This document shows, in pieces, positions 1 to 8,451 of a DNA stretch of 64,000 nucleotides. This DNA is from Kuafuiihalomonas sp050331295 (GTDB lineage Bacteria > Myxococcota > Kuafuiibacteriia > Kuafuiibacteriales > Kuafuiibacteriaceae). The DNA lies in the NCBI GenBank assembly GCA_050331295.1, contig JBHJGZ010000009.1, positions 310,001-374,000 on the forward strand. Direction: 5' to 3'. The first letter of the stretch is position 1; the number at the start of each line of letters is the position of its first letter. A model generated the notes under the pieces. It saw only the letters and a program-made list of their open reading frames with translations. It ran no database searches and was not told the DNA's origin. Both the position numbers and the translations under genes were made by a program.

Positions 1-973
1 ACGCCGAAACCGAGGGGACCCTCGAGTTCAGCTGCCGGTCGACCGGGCTAACGAAGTGCCGCTGCATATACACCGCAAGGTCTCGTGGGGAGGCTTTCCG
101 TGGCATCCGCTGTGATGCTCGCGTCAGCTCTCCCAGGAATGCCCCGACCGTTTGAAAGCGCAAGTTGCGGTCTCGTTCCAGAGCCCGACCGCAGATTTCA
201 TCCACTGCGTCCGTCACCTCCGAATTGATGGAGGAGGGCCGGGGAATGGATTTGTGAACGACTTGCTCGACCGTCTCTTCTGGGTGACTGCCTCGGAACA
301 ATCGCTGACCTGTCAGCATCTCCCAGAGTACGACTCCCGCACTGAAGATGTCCGACCGCTGGTCGATCGCAAGCCCTTGTACCTGCTCCGGGGACATGTA
401 TCCAAACTTCCCATGCAGGTTCCCTGGCAACGCATCGTTCTTCTCGGTCACGACCCGAGCGATGCCGAAGTCGGTAACCTTCACTTCGCCTTCGTACGAA
501 ATGAGAATGTTCTGAGGTGAGATGTCGCGGTGAATGATCCCGAGCGGCACGCCCTCGTCGCTTCGCTTTCGGTGGGCGTAGTCGAGACCAGAGAGAAACT
601 CGGTAGCGATGCATAGAGAAATGTCGGCTGGAATCAGGTCTTTCTGGCGATAGGCCCGAGAAAGTACCGCCGCGACGTCTCGACCTCGAACGTACTCCAT
701 CGCCAAGAAGACTTGGCCATCGATGGCTCCGAGATCGTGCACCTGAACGATGTTGAAGTGCTGCAGATGAGCGGCAAGTTTAGCTTCGTTGATCAGCATG
801 CGAACGAAAGTCTCGTTGCCGCTGTAGCGAGGCAGGATGCGTTTGAGGGCGAGCTGCTTCTCGAAGCCCGAGTATCCATGTCGCTTTGCTCGAAAGATCT
901 CGGCCATGCCTCCATCGCCGATGCGCTCCAAGAGGACGTAGGGACCGAAGCGCAGTGCGTCGGACGAGGACAC
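1..973 (-). CDS. Ser/Thr protein kinase, C-terminus cut by window edge
   Basis: A eukaryotic-type (Hanks) kinase that phosphorylates Ser/Thr on partner proteins. About 324 residues are visible. In order: a Gly-rich loop (IGDGGMAEIF), the ATP-binding Lys in LALKRIL, the catalytic loop HRDISPQNILI, the Mg-binding DFGIAR, and an activation segment ending in GYMSPEQVQG and SDIFSAGVVLWEMLTG. All catalytic residues are present. The start is read as GTG at 973 because an in-frame stop lies shortly upstream and the Gly-rich loop begins about 17 residues in; no strong Shine-Dalgarno is seen. The frame is open at base 1, so any C-terminal sensor, TPR or membrane segment lies outside the window. It is divergent from polA. 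This kinase class is abundant in myxobacteria; the target is unknown. Confidence 0.9.
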   Translation of the reverse strand, partial: MSSSDALRFGPYVLLERIGDGGMAEIFRAKRHGYSGFEKQLALKRILPRYSGNETFVRMLINEAKLAAHLQHFNIVQVHDLGAIDGQVFLAMEYVRGRDVAAVLSRAYRQKDLIPADISLCIATEFLSGLDYAHRKRSDEGVPLGIIHRDISPQNILISYEGEVKVTDFGIARVVTEKNDALPGNLHGKFGYMSPEQVQGLAIDQRSDIFSAGVVLWEMLTGQRLFRGSHPEETVEQVVHKSIPRPSSINSEVTDAVDEICGRALERDRNLRFQTVGAFLGELTRASQRMPRKASPRDLAVYMQRHFVSPVDRQLNSRVPSVSA

Positions 974-1099
974 CGACCCATTTTGTACTGTACGCTTCGA
1001 CTCCTGGCCAGATCTGGCCCTTCAAATACGGAGCGGATCCTGGAGGCGTGAGATGGCATTTCAGTTGAACCTGAAAGCGGTTCCCGTCACACATGGGCC

Positions 1100-3793
1100 A
1101 TGGCCCGAGTTCACGTGGTCGATGGCTCCGGCTACATCTTCCGGGCCTATTGGGCGATTCGGTCCCTGACCAATTCGGCGGGCGAAGCCACGAACGCGGT
1201 CTACGGCTTCGCCAACATGCTGGAGAAGCTGCTCCGGGAAGAAGCGCCGGACCACCTTTGCGTCGTGTTCGATGCAGGTACCGAGACTTTCCGGAACGAG
1301 CTCTATCCCCCTTACAAGGCCACCCGGCCTCCGCCCCCCGAGGACCTGCAGGCGCAGATACCCGAGATCCACAATCTTGTGGCGGCGATGGGGATTCGGT
1401 CCTTCGCCGTCGAAGGCGTCGAAGCCGACGACGTAATCGCGACGCTGGTGCAGCAAGGACGAGCGGAAAACTATGAGGTGCGATTGATATCAGGCGACAA
1501 GGACTTGATGCAATTGGTCACAGCGGGCGTCATGCTGTTCGAGCCCATGAAGGGCGAGACGTTCGACGCAGCCGGGGTGGAAGACAAGCTCGGCGTGCCG
1601 CCGGAGCTGGTAGCGGATGCTCTAGCGCTGGCAGGGGACAGTGCTGACAATGTGCCAGGCGTCAAAGGTGTCGGCTTGAAAACCGCTGCAAAGTTGCTCC
1701 TGACCCATGGCTCGTTGGAGGCCGTGCTCGAAGCGGCGCAGCAAGGACAGGTGAAGGGCAAGGTAGGCGCCACGCTCGCCGATTCAGTCGAGCAGGCCCG
1801 CTTGTCGCGACGGCTCGTCGGTCTCAAGCCTGACGTCGAGCTCGGTCTCACGTCGATGGCAGATCTGGCTTTTGCGGGGCCGGAACGTTCGACGCTCATC
1901 TCCTTCTATCGTTCAATGGAGTTCGACCGGCTGATCGAACGATGGGAGACGTCGACAGCCTCACGGCCAGAGGACCGTGGAGGCGCGCAATCGCGCATTG
2001 AGCTTTCCGCGGATGTGCCCATTTTGTCGGCCGCGGAATTCGAAGGGTGGGCCGACGCGGCCTCGAAGGCTGGGTTTCTCGCCGTGGAGTTGGAGCTCAC
2101 GACTGAGCGTATCGTCGACGCCGAGCTTGTCGGAATGGCGATCTCGATCGGTGATGATGCCGGGTACATTCCAGTTCGTCACGACGAGATAGCCAACGTC
2201 GATGAAGATGGCGTTGCTTCCTTTCTGACGACCATGCTCGGTTCGAATGTCAGAATCGTTTGCAGCCAATCAAAGCTCCTCTGGGGTTGGTTGATGATGC
2301 GAGGCTTGCCCGGGCCAGACGCCTTCTTCGACACAACCATTGCAAGTTACCTTCTCGACCCCGACCAGGCCGACCACGACCCAGAGGGAGTTGCGAAACG
2401 ACTCTTCGATGCGGAACCCGAACCGAAGGCGCCGGCCCTCCGAAAGGATCGGAAACGACGGCCTTTCAGCTCGGTCGAGCCGAACCGAGCGGCTCGGATA
2501 GTTGGGCACGCAGCCCAGGTTTCATTTCATGCCGAAGACCCATTGCGGCAGGCCATCGAAGAGGAAGGGCTTACGGGTGTCTACAACGATATCGAGCTAC
2601 CGCTCGTTCGGGTCCTGGCGAGAATGGAGCAGACTGGGATCAAGGTCGACCTTTCACGACTCGCGGAGATGAAGCATGTGCTCCGAGCGGAACTCGAACG
2701 CCTGGAGGTGGATTGTTACGAGGCTGCCGGACGCGAGTTCAACGTGGGTTCCCCCAAACAACTCGAACAGATTCTTTTTGATGAATTGGAGCTGAAAATC
2801 GTGAAGCGAACGGCGACGGGTCGACCGTCGACGGACCATTCCGTGCTGGAAGCTCTGGCCGATTCGCACCCTCTCCCGCAGGCCGTCTTGGAGCATCGAC
2901 TCGTCTCCAAGTTGAAGAGCACGTACGTCGATGCCTTGCCGCGGATGGTCTCGTCGAACACGGGGCGGGTCCATACTCACTTCAACCAGACGATGGCTGC
3001 GACGGGTCGACTGTCCTCTACGGACCCCAATCTCCAGAATATTCCGATTCGGACAGAACTGGGCCGGCAGCTCCGAACGGTTTTCGTGGCGGACTCTGGA
3101 ATGCGCCTGATCTCGGTGGACTATTCTCAGGTCGAGCTCCGCGTCTTGGCGCACTTCACGAAGGAACCGGTGCTCGTGGAAGCCTTCATGGAAGGTGCGG
3201 ATGTTCATACTCGAACCGCAGCACTGCTGTTCGAGGTTCCTGACGATCAGGTGACACGCGAGATGCGTACCCAGGCCAAGGCGGTGAACTTCGGTGTGTT
3301 GTACGGCATGGGGCCAATGAGATTGGCCCGAGACCTGAAGATTCCCCGGCGACAGGCTTCGACGTTCATCGACGATTACTTCGCCCGGCAGCCCGCCGTG
3401 AAAACGTTCATCGACGAGGTGATGGAAAGAGCGAGATCCGAAGGCATGGTTCGAACGCTCATGGGGCGCCTCCGTCGGATCCAGGATCTCGACGCCAAAA
3501 GCCGAGCGGCGCGAGCAGCGGCGGAACGGATCGCGCGGAACACGCCCATTCAAGGCAGCGCGGCGGACCTCATCAAACTCGCGATGCTCCGGGTCGATGC
3601 CGACCTTCGGGAAAGGTTCCCCACCGCTCGTCTCGTCCTGCAGGTTCACGATGAGCTGTTGGTGGAGGCGGAAGCAGATCAGGCCCAGGACGCGGCGGAA
3701 TTGGTTCAGCGTCAGATGCAGAACGCCTTTCCGTTGGAAGTGCCGCTGGTGGCCGAGCCGCATATCGGGGAGACGTGGGATGAGGCCCATTGA
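1100..3793 (+). CDS. polA: DNA polymerase I, proofreading domain apparently inactive
   Basis: 897 residues, the usual PolA length. It fills gaps and removes RNA primers during repair and lagging-strand synthesis. The N-terminal 5' nuclease (about 1-300) keeps its acidic motifs (VVDGSGYIFRA, VEADDVIATL, SGDKDLMQL, GDSADNVPGVKGVG). The polymerase motifs are intact: motif A with D674 (SVDYSQVELR), motif B (AKAVNFGVLYGMG) and motif C with H850-D851-E852 (QVHDELL). The middle 3'-5' exonuclease domain is present in length but degenerate. By alignment to E. coli, Asp355 is Glu330, Asp424 is Leu394, Tyr497 is His470 and Asp501 is Val474; only Glu357 (Glu332) remains. The enzyme therefore probably cannot proofread, as in Thermus PolA. 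The start ATG gives the canonical N-terminus. Confidence 0.97.
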   Translation: MARVHVVDGSGYIFRAYWAIRSLTNSAGEATNAVYGFANMLEKLLREEAPDHLCVVFDAGTETFRNELYPPYKATRPPPPEDLQAQIPEIHNLVAAMGIRSFAVEGVEADDVIATLVQQGRAENYEVRLISGDKDLMQLVTAGVMLFEPMKGETFDAAGVEDKLGVPPELVADALALAGDSADNVPGVKGVGLKTAAKLLLTHGSLEAVLEAAQQGQVKGKVGATLADSVEQARLSRRLVGLKPDVELGLTSMADLAFAGPERSTLISFYRSMEFDRLIERWETSTASRPEDRGGAQSRIELSADVPILSAAEFEGWADAASKAGFLAVELELTTERIVDAELVGMAISIGDDAGYIPVRHDEIANVDEDGVASFLTTMLGSNVRIVCSQSKLLWGWLMMRGLPGPDAFFDTTIASYLLDPDQADHDPEGVAKRLFDAEPEPKAPALRKDRKRRPFSSVEPNRAARIVGHAAQVSFHAEDPLRQAIEEEGLTGVYNDIELPLVRVLARMEQTGIKVDLSRLAEMKHVLRAELERLEVDCYEAAGREFNVGSPKQLEQILFDELELKIVKRTATGRPSTDHSVLEALADSHPLPQAVLEHRLVSKLKSTYVDALPRMVSSNTGRVHTHFNQTMAATGRLSSTDPNLQNIPIRTELGRQLRTVFVADSGMRLISVDYSQVELRVLAHFTKEPVLVEAFMEGADVHTRTAALLFEVPDDQVTREMRTQAKAVNFGVLYGMGPMRLARDLKIPRRQASTFIDDYFARQPAVKTFIDEVMERARSEGMVRTLMGRLRRIQDLDAKSRAARAAAERIARNTPIQGSAADLIKLAMLRVDADLRERFPTARLVLQVHDELLVEAEADQAQDAAELVQRQMQNAFPLEVPLVAEPHIGETWDEAH

Positions 3794-3837
3794 GGCCTCT
3801 CGACTTCACATCTTCCCGGGGGTGACGCGGGACGCTT

Positions 3838-4239
3838 TCAGGAGCCTTCGCCCAGGAGGGCATCTACGGTTTGCTGGTCCGCACCTGGGAATTCATAGTC
3901 ATCCAGCTCGCTCGGGTGGACCCAACGCACATCGTGTACACCGATCGTCTGGATCCGTTCGGGTGACGTGAGAAGGCGGCAGCGATAGACGCGAAAGTCG
4001 ATGATGTAGGCAGCGTACTCGTGGGTGACGGCGACCGATGGCTCCTCCACGTCGACCTCGATACCCATCTCTTCCCGGAGCTCTCGAGCCAAAGCCTCTT
4101 GGTCGGACTCGCCAGTTTCGACGCGGCCTCCAGGAAACTCCCAAAGCAGGGGCAGGGAACTCGTCGGCTTGCGCTGAGTGATGAGATATCGACCGCGCTG
4201 TTCGATCTGAGCGGCCACGACACGGATTTTCTTCTTCAC
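3838..4239 (-). CDS. Nudix hydrolase, MutT-like
   Basis: 133 residues, the normal size for a single-domain MutT-type Nudix enzyme that hydrolyses (oxidised) nucleoside triphosphates to monophosphates. The Nudix box is complete (GX5EX7REUXEEXGU pattern, seen as GRVETGESDQEALARELREE followed by MGI). The segment WEFPGG just before it is typical of the MutT/8-oxo-dGTPase subgroup. The start is a GTG at 4239, one base after the stop of the upstream lipoprotein gene, so the two are probably translationally coupled. The location close to polA and near mutY fits an oxidised-guanine repair role, but the exact substrate cannot be told from sequence. Confidence 0.85.
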   Translation of the reverse strand: MKKKIRVVAAQIEQRGRYLITQRKPTSSLPLLWEFPGGRVETGESDQEALARELREEMGIEVDVEEPSVAVTHEYAAYIIDFRVYRCRLLTSPERIQTIGVHDVRWVHPSELDDYEFPGADQQTVDALLGEGS

Positions 4240-4240
4240 G

Positions 4241-5479
4241 TCAAGACTCGTAGAAGTGTCTCAAGGCCAAACGCATGCCGCGGATGGCGTGACACCCGTC
4301 TCCGATGAGGTCGTAGTACGTTTGTGGCGCCTGTTTGCGTAGCTGTTTTTGCCTTGCGTAGACGGTCTCGAGGTCGACCAGGGTGTCCACCAGGTCCGCG
4401 GCCACCTGTCGCACCCGGGTTTCAGCGAGATCCTCTGGTCCGATGAGGCCCCACTCGGCCGCGAGGCCGAGGGTCTCGAGCAGGTGTCCGTAGAACTTCA
4501 GCTCTTGGACCTTGATCGGCAGGCGGTAATCGGGGTGGCTGGCCCGGGCTCGACGGTAAATGGCGCGTTCAGCATCGAAACGAAACAAGAGGAGCTCGAG
4601 CTGGCCTCGAAGGGTTGGTCGGAGGTCCTCATTGCCCTTCAAGGCCGCCGCGCGTGCCACCGCCTGAATGAAGTGCAGGCCGCCACAGGTGTGGGCAAAA
4701 ATGTCTTGTCTCCGCTTTTCGACGTCTTGGGGTCGCCCCGCCGAAGCAGGCCCTTCGAGAAACGCTTGGAGGCGAAGCAGTGCCTCGCTCGCCCGCCGGC
4801 TGAGCTGACGAAGGGCCACACTCCCGCTCTCAGACGATCCGTCGCGGTTTGCGCGGGCCTGCGCCATGACGAACACGTCCAGCGTCCAAGCCTGACGGGC
4901 CCAGGCATGGGCAGACGGGGGCTCCGAAAACGATTGCTCCGCCGACCGGATGAGCTCCGCCAAAACAACGGTTTGTCCATCGACTTCGAATCGGTGATCC
5001 ATCGACAGACCGGAATCCAGGAGGGTCTTGAGTATCAGATTCTCGTGGGGCTCCACCGGAGTCCCCCGCTTGGTTCGGGTAGGAAAGGCCCAGCCGTTGG
5101 GCTCGTCGATCTTCCGCAGGTGGTCGGCGACGATGACATCTGCGGCCAGGCGGCCGTCGGATGCCCGGAGTTCCGGACCAAAGGCCAACAGACCGTGGGC
5201 CAGGGCCCACGGTTCATCGGCCCGGCTCGCCCCTTCGCGAACCCATGACTGCAGGCGGGCCGAAGCGGCTCGGAGCTCCTTGGCGCTGGCCTCGCGAAAG
5301 GGCAGAGGGGGGGAGCCGGGACGAGAGATGAGTGACCGGTGAGGAGTCGGCCCGGTCCTTTCTTCCGCTTGCTCTGAAGCTGGACTCGCCGCATCTGGGC
5401 GACAACCCGATCCCGCCAACGCGATGCCCATCATCGCGCCTGTCACCAGGGTAGAGCGCAGCACCGCTTTCGTCACCAA
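4241..5479 (-). CDS. Predicted lipoprotein of unknown function
   Basis: 412 residues. The N-terminus (VLRSTLVTGAMMGIALAGSGC) looks like a type II signal peptide, although Gly at -3 of the lipobox is unusual. The mature part is mostly alpha-helical with many Arg, Leu and Glu residues and no membrane segment. Cys-Gly-Gly-Leu-His in the middle and a C-terminal GDGCHAIRG are the most distinctive spots. I do not recognise the family. Its stop is one base before the start of the Nudix gene, so they share a transcript. The opposite strand carries a long antisense frame that I regard as a shadow. Confidence 0.75.
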   Translation of the reverse strand: MVTKAVLRSTLVTGAMMGIALAGSGCRPDAASPASEQAEERTGPTPHRSLISRPGSPPLPFREASAKELRAASARLQSWVREGASRADEPWALAHGLLAFGPELRASDGRLAADVIVADHLRKIDEPNGWAFPTRTKRGTPVEPHENLILKTLLDSGLSMDHRFEVDGQTVVLAELIRSAEQSFSEPPSAHAWARQAWTLDVFVMAQARANRDGSSESGSVALRQLSRRASEALLRLQAFLEGPASAGRPQDVEKRRQDIFAHTCGGLHFIQAVARAAALKGNEDLRPTLRGQLELLLFRFDAERAIYRRARASHPDYRLPIKVQELKFYGHLLETLGLAAEWGLIGPEDLAETRVRQVAADLVDTLVDLETVYARQKQLRKQAPQTYYDLIGDGCHAIRGMRLALRHFYES

Positions 5480-5582
5480 CGGCTCCCGGGCAAAGGATTC
5501 GGTCTTGGCGATTCGCTGGCCAGCAAAAAAAGGTCCGCCTTCCGGTCTTGCGACCCGGTCACCGGCCGTGCGCGCCTATTCC

Positions 5583-5611
5583 TTGACCGCGACGGTGGCC
5601 CTCAATACGAC
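5583..5611 (+). promoter_or_regulatory. Probable sigma-70 promoter of tRNA-Lys
   Basis: TTGACC (5583-5588) and TACGAC (5606-5611) are separated by exactly 17 bases, and the -10 lies 10 bases before the first base of the tRNA, the expected distance for a transcript with a very short 5' leader. The -35 matches consensus at 5 of 6 positions, the -10 at only 3 of 6. Confidence 0.5.
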
Positions 5612-5621
5612 ATCCGGCCCG

Positions 5622-5694
5622 GGGCCTTTAGCTCAGTCGGTAGAGCAGGGGATTTTTAATCCCAAGGTCGGGGGTTCGCGCCCCCCAGGGCCCA
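5622..5694 (+). tRNA. tRNA-Lys (anticodon UUU)
   Basis: A full 73-base cloverleaf can be drawn. The acceptor stem pairs 5622-5628 with 5687-5693 (one G-U), the D-arm is GCTC/GAGC, the anticodon loop is TTTTTAA with anticodon TTT at 5655-5657, and the T-arm GGGGG-TTCGCGC-CCCCC is perfect. The discriminator is A at 5694. CCA is not encoded and must be added after transcription, consistent with the nucleotidyltransferase family enzyme also in this window. One G-A mismatch sits at the top of the anticodon stem (positions 27/43). Confidence 0.96.
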
Positions 5695-5728
5695 ACCGCT
5701 TGAACCGGTTGGCTTGAATCGGATTGAA

Positions 5729-5750
5729 CGGGTTGGCGGCCGCCAACCCG
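5729..5750. terminator. Perfect 22-base palindrome, probable tRNA terminator
   Basis: Two 11-base arms, CGGGTTGGCGG and its exact reverse complement, abut at 5739/5740. Folded as RNA this gives a 9-bp GC-rich stem with a GGCC loop, 34 bases after the tRNA. No T-run follows, so if it terminates transcription it would need Rho or hairpin-only termination. The stretch between tRNA and palindrome also contains two near-copies of TTGAAC-GGTTGGC. Confidence 0.5.
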
Positions 5751-5883
5751 CGACGGTTCCTCGTCCATCCGCCAGCGGCTTCCATTCCTCGTTTTGGACT
5801 TCATTTAGACTTGCCCGGTGCGTCTCGCCCGGAGAAGGGGCCTTCGCCCGCATCTGGGCAAAGGACATCACCAGGAGAATCCC

Positions 5884-6348
5884 ATGACACATCGATTTGC
5901 TCTCGTCGCTGCTCTCACCCTCGCCGGCTGCGCGTCTGGAGGCTCGCCCTCCGGACCGACCAGCGCACCCGGCAGTCAAGCTGCCAACGTCGCCCTCGAC
6001 GGCTATTGCCCCGTGGCCTACATCGAGGCCGGAAAGGCCGTCAAAGGTGATCCTGCCCACCAAACCGCGCATGATGGAAAGACCTACTATTTCGCCAGCG
6101 CCGACGCGAAAGGCCTCTATGACGCTGATCCTGGAAAGTACCAGGTCGGCTACGAAGGCTGGTGCGCAACCGCAGTTGCATACAACAAAAAGGTTCCGGG
6201 CGACCCCACCATCTTCAGTGTGTTCGAAGGAGAAACATATCTTTTCGCCAACGAAGGCGCCAAGAAGACGTGGGACAAGAATCCCGCCGAGCTGAAAGCT
6301 AAGGCCGACTCGAATTGGCCGAGCCTTTCGGGTTACGCCTCCCGATAG
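5884..6348 (+). CDS. YHS-domain lipoprotein
   Basis: 154 residues from ATG 5884, chosen over an upstream in-frame ATG because AGGAGA lies 5 bases before it and a clean lipoprotein signal follows (ALTLAGC-ASGG). The mature protein is a YHS-type domain (LDGYCPVAY, DGKTYYFASADAKGLYDADPGKY, EGETYLFANEGAKKTW), a small fold found in metal-handling and envelope proteins; Cys in GYCPV and GWCAT may bind a metal. It probably sits in the inner face of an envelope membrane. It is a single-gene unit between tRNA-Lys and a convergent barrel gene. The specific role is unknown. Confidence 0.85.
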   Translation: MTHRFALVAALTLAGCASGGSPSGPTSAPGSQAANVALDGYCPVAYIEAGKAVKGDPAHQTAHDGKTYYFASADAKGLYDADPGKYQVGYEGWCATAVAYNKKVPGDPTIFSVFEGETYLFANEGAKKTWDKNPAELKAKADSNWPSLSGYASR

Positions 6349-6361
6349 ACGTGTCATCAGG

Positions 6362-6394
6362 GCATTCGAGCCCTGAATCTTTGGGCTCGAATGC
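6362..6394. terminator. Bidirectional terminator hairpin
   Basis: A perfect 12-bp inverted repeat (GCATTCGAGCCC at 6362-6373, GGGCTCGAATGC at 6383-6394) with a 9-base loop lies in the short gap between two convergent genes, where a shared terminator is expected. There is no T-tract on either side. Confidence 0.7.
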
Positions 6395-6414
6395 TCGCTC
6401 GCGTCGGGGCGAAG

Positions 6415-7155
6415 TCAAGGCAGCCTGAGGCCCGTGCTGACCGCAACTCCGATTCGGTCCAGGTCCAAGTCGGACGGATTGAGGACCTCCGGCACCGATG
6501 TTTCGAGGCTACCCCAAAAATAGTGGGTGTACCGGCCCTCGACCGCAATGGTCCACGCTCCGTTGAACCATCCTTGGAAGGGTACTTCAGTTCTCAGACC
6601 CATGCTTCCGCCGAGAGCGAAGGCTTCGCGGGCGGTGCGGGTCGGAGGCGTGACGGGCGGGGCTCCGGGTGCCGGTGGCGCCAGGGAAGGATTGGCCACG
6701 TTGACGACAGACAGCGCGTACGCTCCGTGGAGACCGATGGTGGGCCGGACGCCGAAGAACTCGAACGGATGGAAGCGGATGCCAAGCCCCACGTCATAGT
6801 CGAATGAGCTCGAGATCTCTTCCTCATCGGTCAAGGCGCTCTCGACCAAATCTTCGTTGATGCCGCCCGCGAAGCGAAACGAAAGAAAGGGCGCGAGCTC
6901 GATGGACCGGAGGTACTCAAAGACGAAAGGTTCCACGAAAAATGAGAGGTTGGGGTCGTATTCCGTCTCTCCTCCAGGAGCGGTGACGCCGCTCCCCACC
7001 ACACCTTGACCCAGCAGACCAATCTGGACCCCCCAACGAATTCGGCTCGGCACGGAGCGCGAGACGGAGAGCGCCGGTTCTCGCGCTTGGTCCACGCTGG
7101 GGGGTGTTGCCGGCACACCCAGCGTGAAGAACAAGACGGTGAGCCCGGTCCACAT
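6415..7155 (-). CDS. Predicted outer-membrane beta-barrel protein
   Basis: 246 residues. It starts with a short signal-like segment (MWTGLTVLFFTLGVPA). The mature part alternates polar and aromatic/hydrophobic residues in strand-like stretches (NLSFFVEPFVFEYL, LAPFLSFRFAGG, DYDVGLGIRFHPFEFFG, WTIAVEGRYTHYFWG) and ends in GVAVSTGLRLP, typical of small outer-membrane barrels. A Pro/Ala-rich loop lies near residues 160-175. No conserved catalytic motif is seen. It is monocistronic, convergent with the YHS gene and downstream of mutY on the same strand with an 87-base gap. The function is unknown. Confidence 0.7.
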   Translation of the reverse strand: MWTGLTVLFFTLGVPATPPSVDQAREPALSVSRSVPSRIRWGVQIGLLGQGVVGSGVTAPGGETEYDPNLSFFVEPFVFEYLRSIELAPFLSFRFAGGINEDLVESALTDEEEISSSFDYDVGLGIRFHPFEFFGVRPTIGLHGAYALSVVNVANPSLAPPAPGAPPVTPPTRTAREAFALGGSMGLRTEVPFQGWFNGAWTIAVEGRYTHYFWGSLETSVPEVLNPSDLDLDRIGVAVSTGLRLP

Positions 7156-7242
7156 GCGTGACTTCCTGCCTAAACACTTCTCCGGCCGGAAGGAAGCGTG
7201 AAATCCGATGGGTGAGGCCGACCGGAAAGAGCCGGGGCAGAG

Positions 7243-8277
7243 CTAGCGGCGGCGGACCCGGTCTCTCCATCGTGCGATGTCCAAGAGCTCTTTGGGCAGG
7301 CTGACTTTCAGGATCTTGGGGACGACTGTGGGCGTGGCCACGCGGTGAAGGTCCGACAGTTCGACCATTCTGGCGCCTGAAGGAACGTTCATACTTCCGT
7401 ATCGAACCCGCAAGCTGAGGGTTCGGTGCGTGAGGCGATGCTCGACCCGGGCCACGAAGTCGTTCGAGGATAGATCATGGTTCGGGCGCTCGAGGGGGAC
7501 ACACCACATTTCGGGAAAGAGTCCGTTGGCGCTGCCCTTCACCAGGGCGATCCGCGTCTTCTCGAGGAATATTACGGCATCGAACTCGAGCAGTTGGGCT
7601 GGTTTGCGGGTTTTCGGAGGAGGGATCGAGTCCTGGATACCTTGTCGACGTGCCTCACAGTCTTCGTGGAGCGGGCAGACCAGACAACGTGGATTGCGCG
7701 GTATACACACCGTCGCTCCCAGCTCCATCAGCGCTTCGTTGGTTCGGCCCGGGCTCGGTCCATCGACCCAGGAGTTCGCTTCTTCCCGGATCCTCCGAGA
7801 TCGAGCTCTGCCTTTGATGTCGCCCTCGAGGGCCAGCAGCCGACTGACGACGCGTTCGACGTTTCCATCTACGGCCGCCACCGGGAGCCCGAAGGCGAGG
7901 CTGGCGACGGCCCCCACGGTGTATGGACCGAATCCGGGAAGCTCCGCCAGCTGCGTCGGATCGGTCGGAAAGCGTCCCCCGTGACGTTCACCGATAACTT
8001 TGGCGCACCGGAGCATGAGCTGGGCCCGCCGATAGTAGCCCAAGCCGCTCCAAAAAGAGCGCACCTCATCGGGCTCTGCATCGGCCAAACTCTTCAGGTC
8101 GGGAAATCGGTCGACGAATCTTTGGTAGTACGGGATCACCGTTTCCGCACGGGTCTGCTGCAGCATGATTTCCGATACCCAGATGCGGTAGGGATCGTCG
8201 GTTTGGCGCCAGGGAAGACGGCGGCGCACCCTGACGAACCATTCGTGGAGACGGCGACGCCCCTCCGCTCGTCCCAT
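7243..8277 (-). CDS. mutY: A/G-specific adenine DNA glycosylase MutY
   Basis: Removes adenine mispaired with 8-oxoguanine in base-excision repair. From ATG 8277 it has 344 residues. The frame stays open upstream to 8415, but AAGGG precedes 8277 and the MutY domain begins right after it. Visible features are the catalytic Glu in WVSEIMLQQT, the helix-hairpin-helix LPGFGPYTVGA, the catalytic Asp in AAVDGNVERV, and the iron-sulphur ligands C-x6-C-x2-C-x5-C (CIPRNPRCLVCPLHEDC). The C-terminal third is the MutT-like domain that reads 8-oxoG. With the nearby Nudix gene it would make up two arms of the oxidised-guanine system. Confidence 0.95.
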   Translation of the reverse strand: MGRAEGRRRLHEWFVRVRRRLPWRQTDDPYRIWVSEIMLQQTRAETVIPYYQRFVDRFPDLKSLADAEPDEVRSFWSGLGYYRRAQLMLRCAKVIGERHGGRFPTDPTQLAELPGFGPYTVGAVASLAFGLPVAAVDGNVERVVSRLLALEGDIKGRARSRRIREEANSWVDGPSPGRTNEALMELGATVCIPRNPRCLVCPLHEDCEARRQGIQDSIPPPKTRKPAQLLEFDAVIFLEKTRIALVKGSANGLFPEMWCVPLERPNHDLSSNDFVARVEHRLTHRTLSLRVRYGSMNVPSGARMVELSDLHRVATPTVVPKILKVSLPKELLDIARWRDRVRRR

Positions 8278-8451
8278 TCCATGCCCTTGCGCCACAGCGA
8301 CGGGTTGGAGGCAAGTCATGGACCGTCGATGGGCCGCGAGATGCTCGTGGGCCTCAGATAGTTGCGCGGGTCTCGGCCCATGGTACATTCCGCAGCGTCG
8401 GGGGCAGCCCCGCATGAAGCGCAGCCGGCGCGACCAGGAGGTTCACCCGAA

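Noticed and set aside
2654..3790. 378-codon frame on the minus strand
   Set aside because: Antisense to the conserved polymerase domain of polA.
4349..5248. 299-codon frame on the plus strand
   Set aside because: Antisense to the lipoprotein gene; low-complexity composition. The lipoprotein frame has a signal peptide and couples to Nudix.
5656..6357. 233-codon frame on the minus strand
   Set aside because: Runs through the tRNA and is antisense to the YHS lipoprotein.
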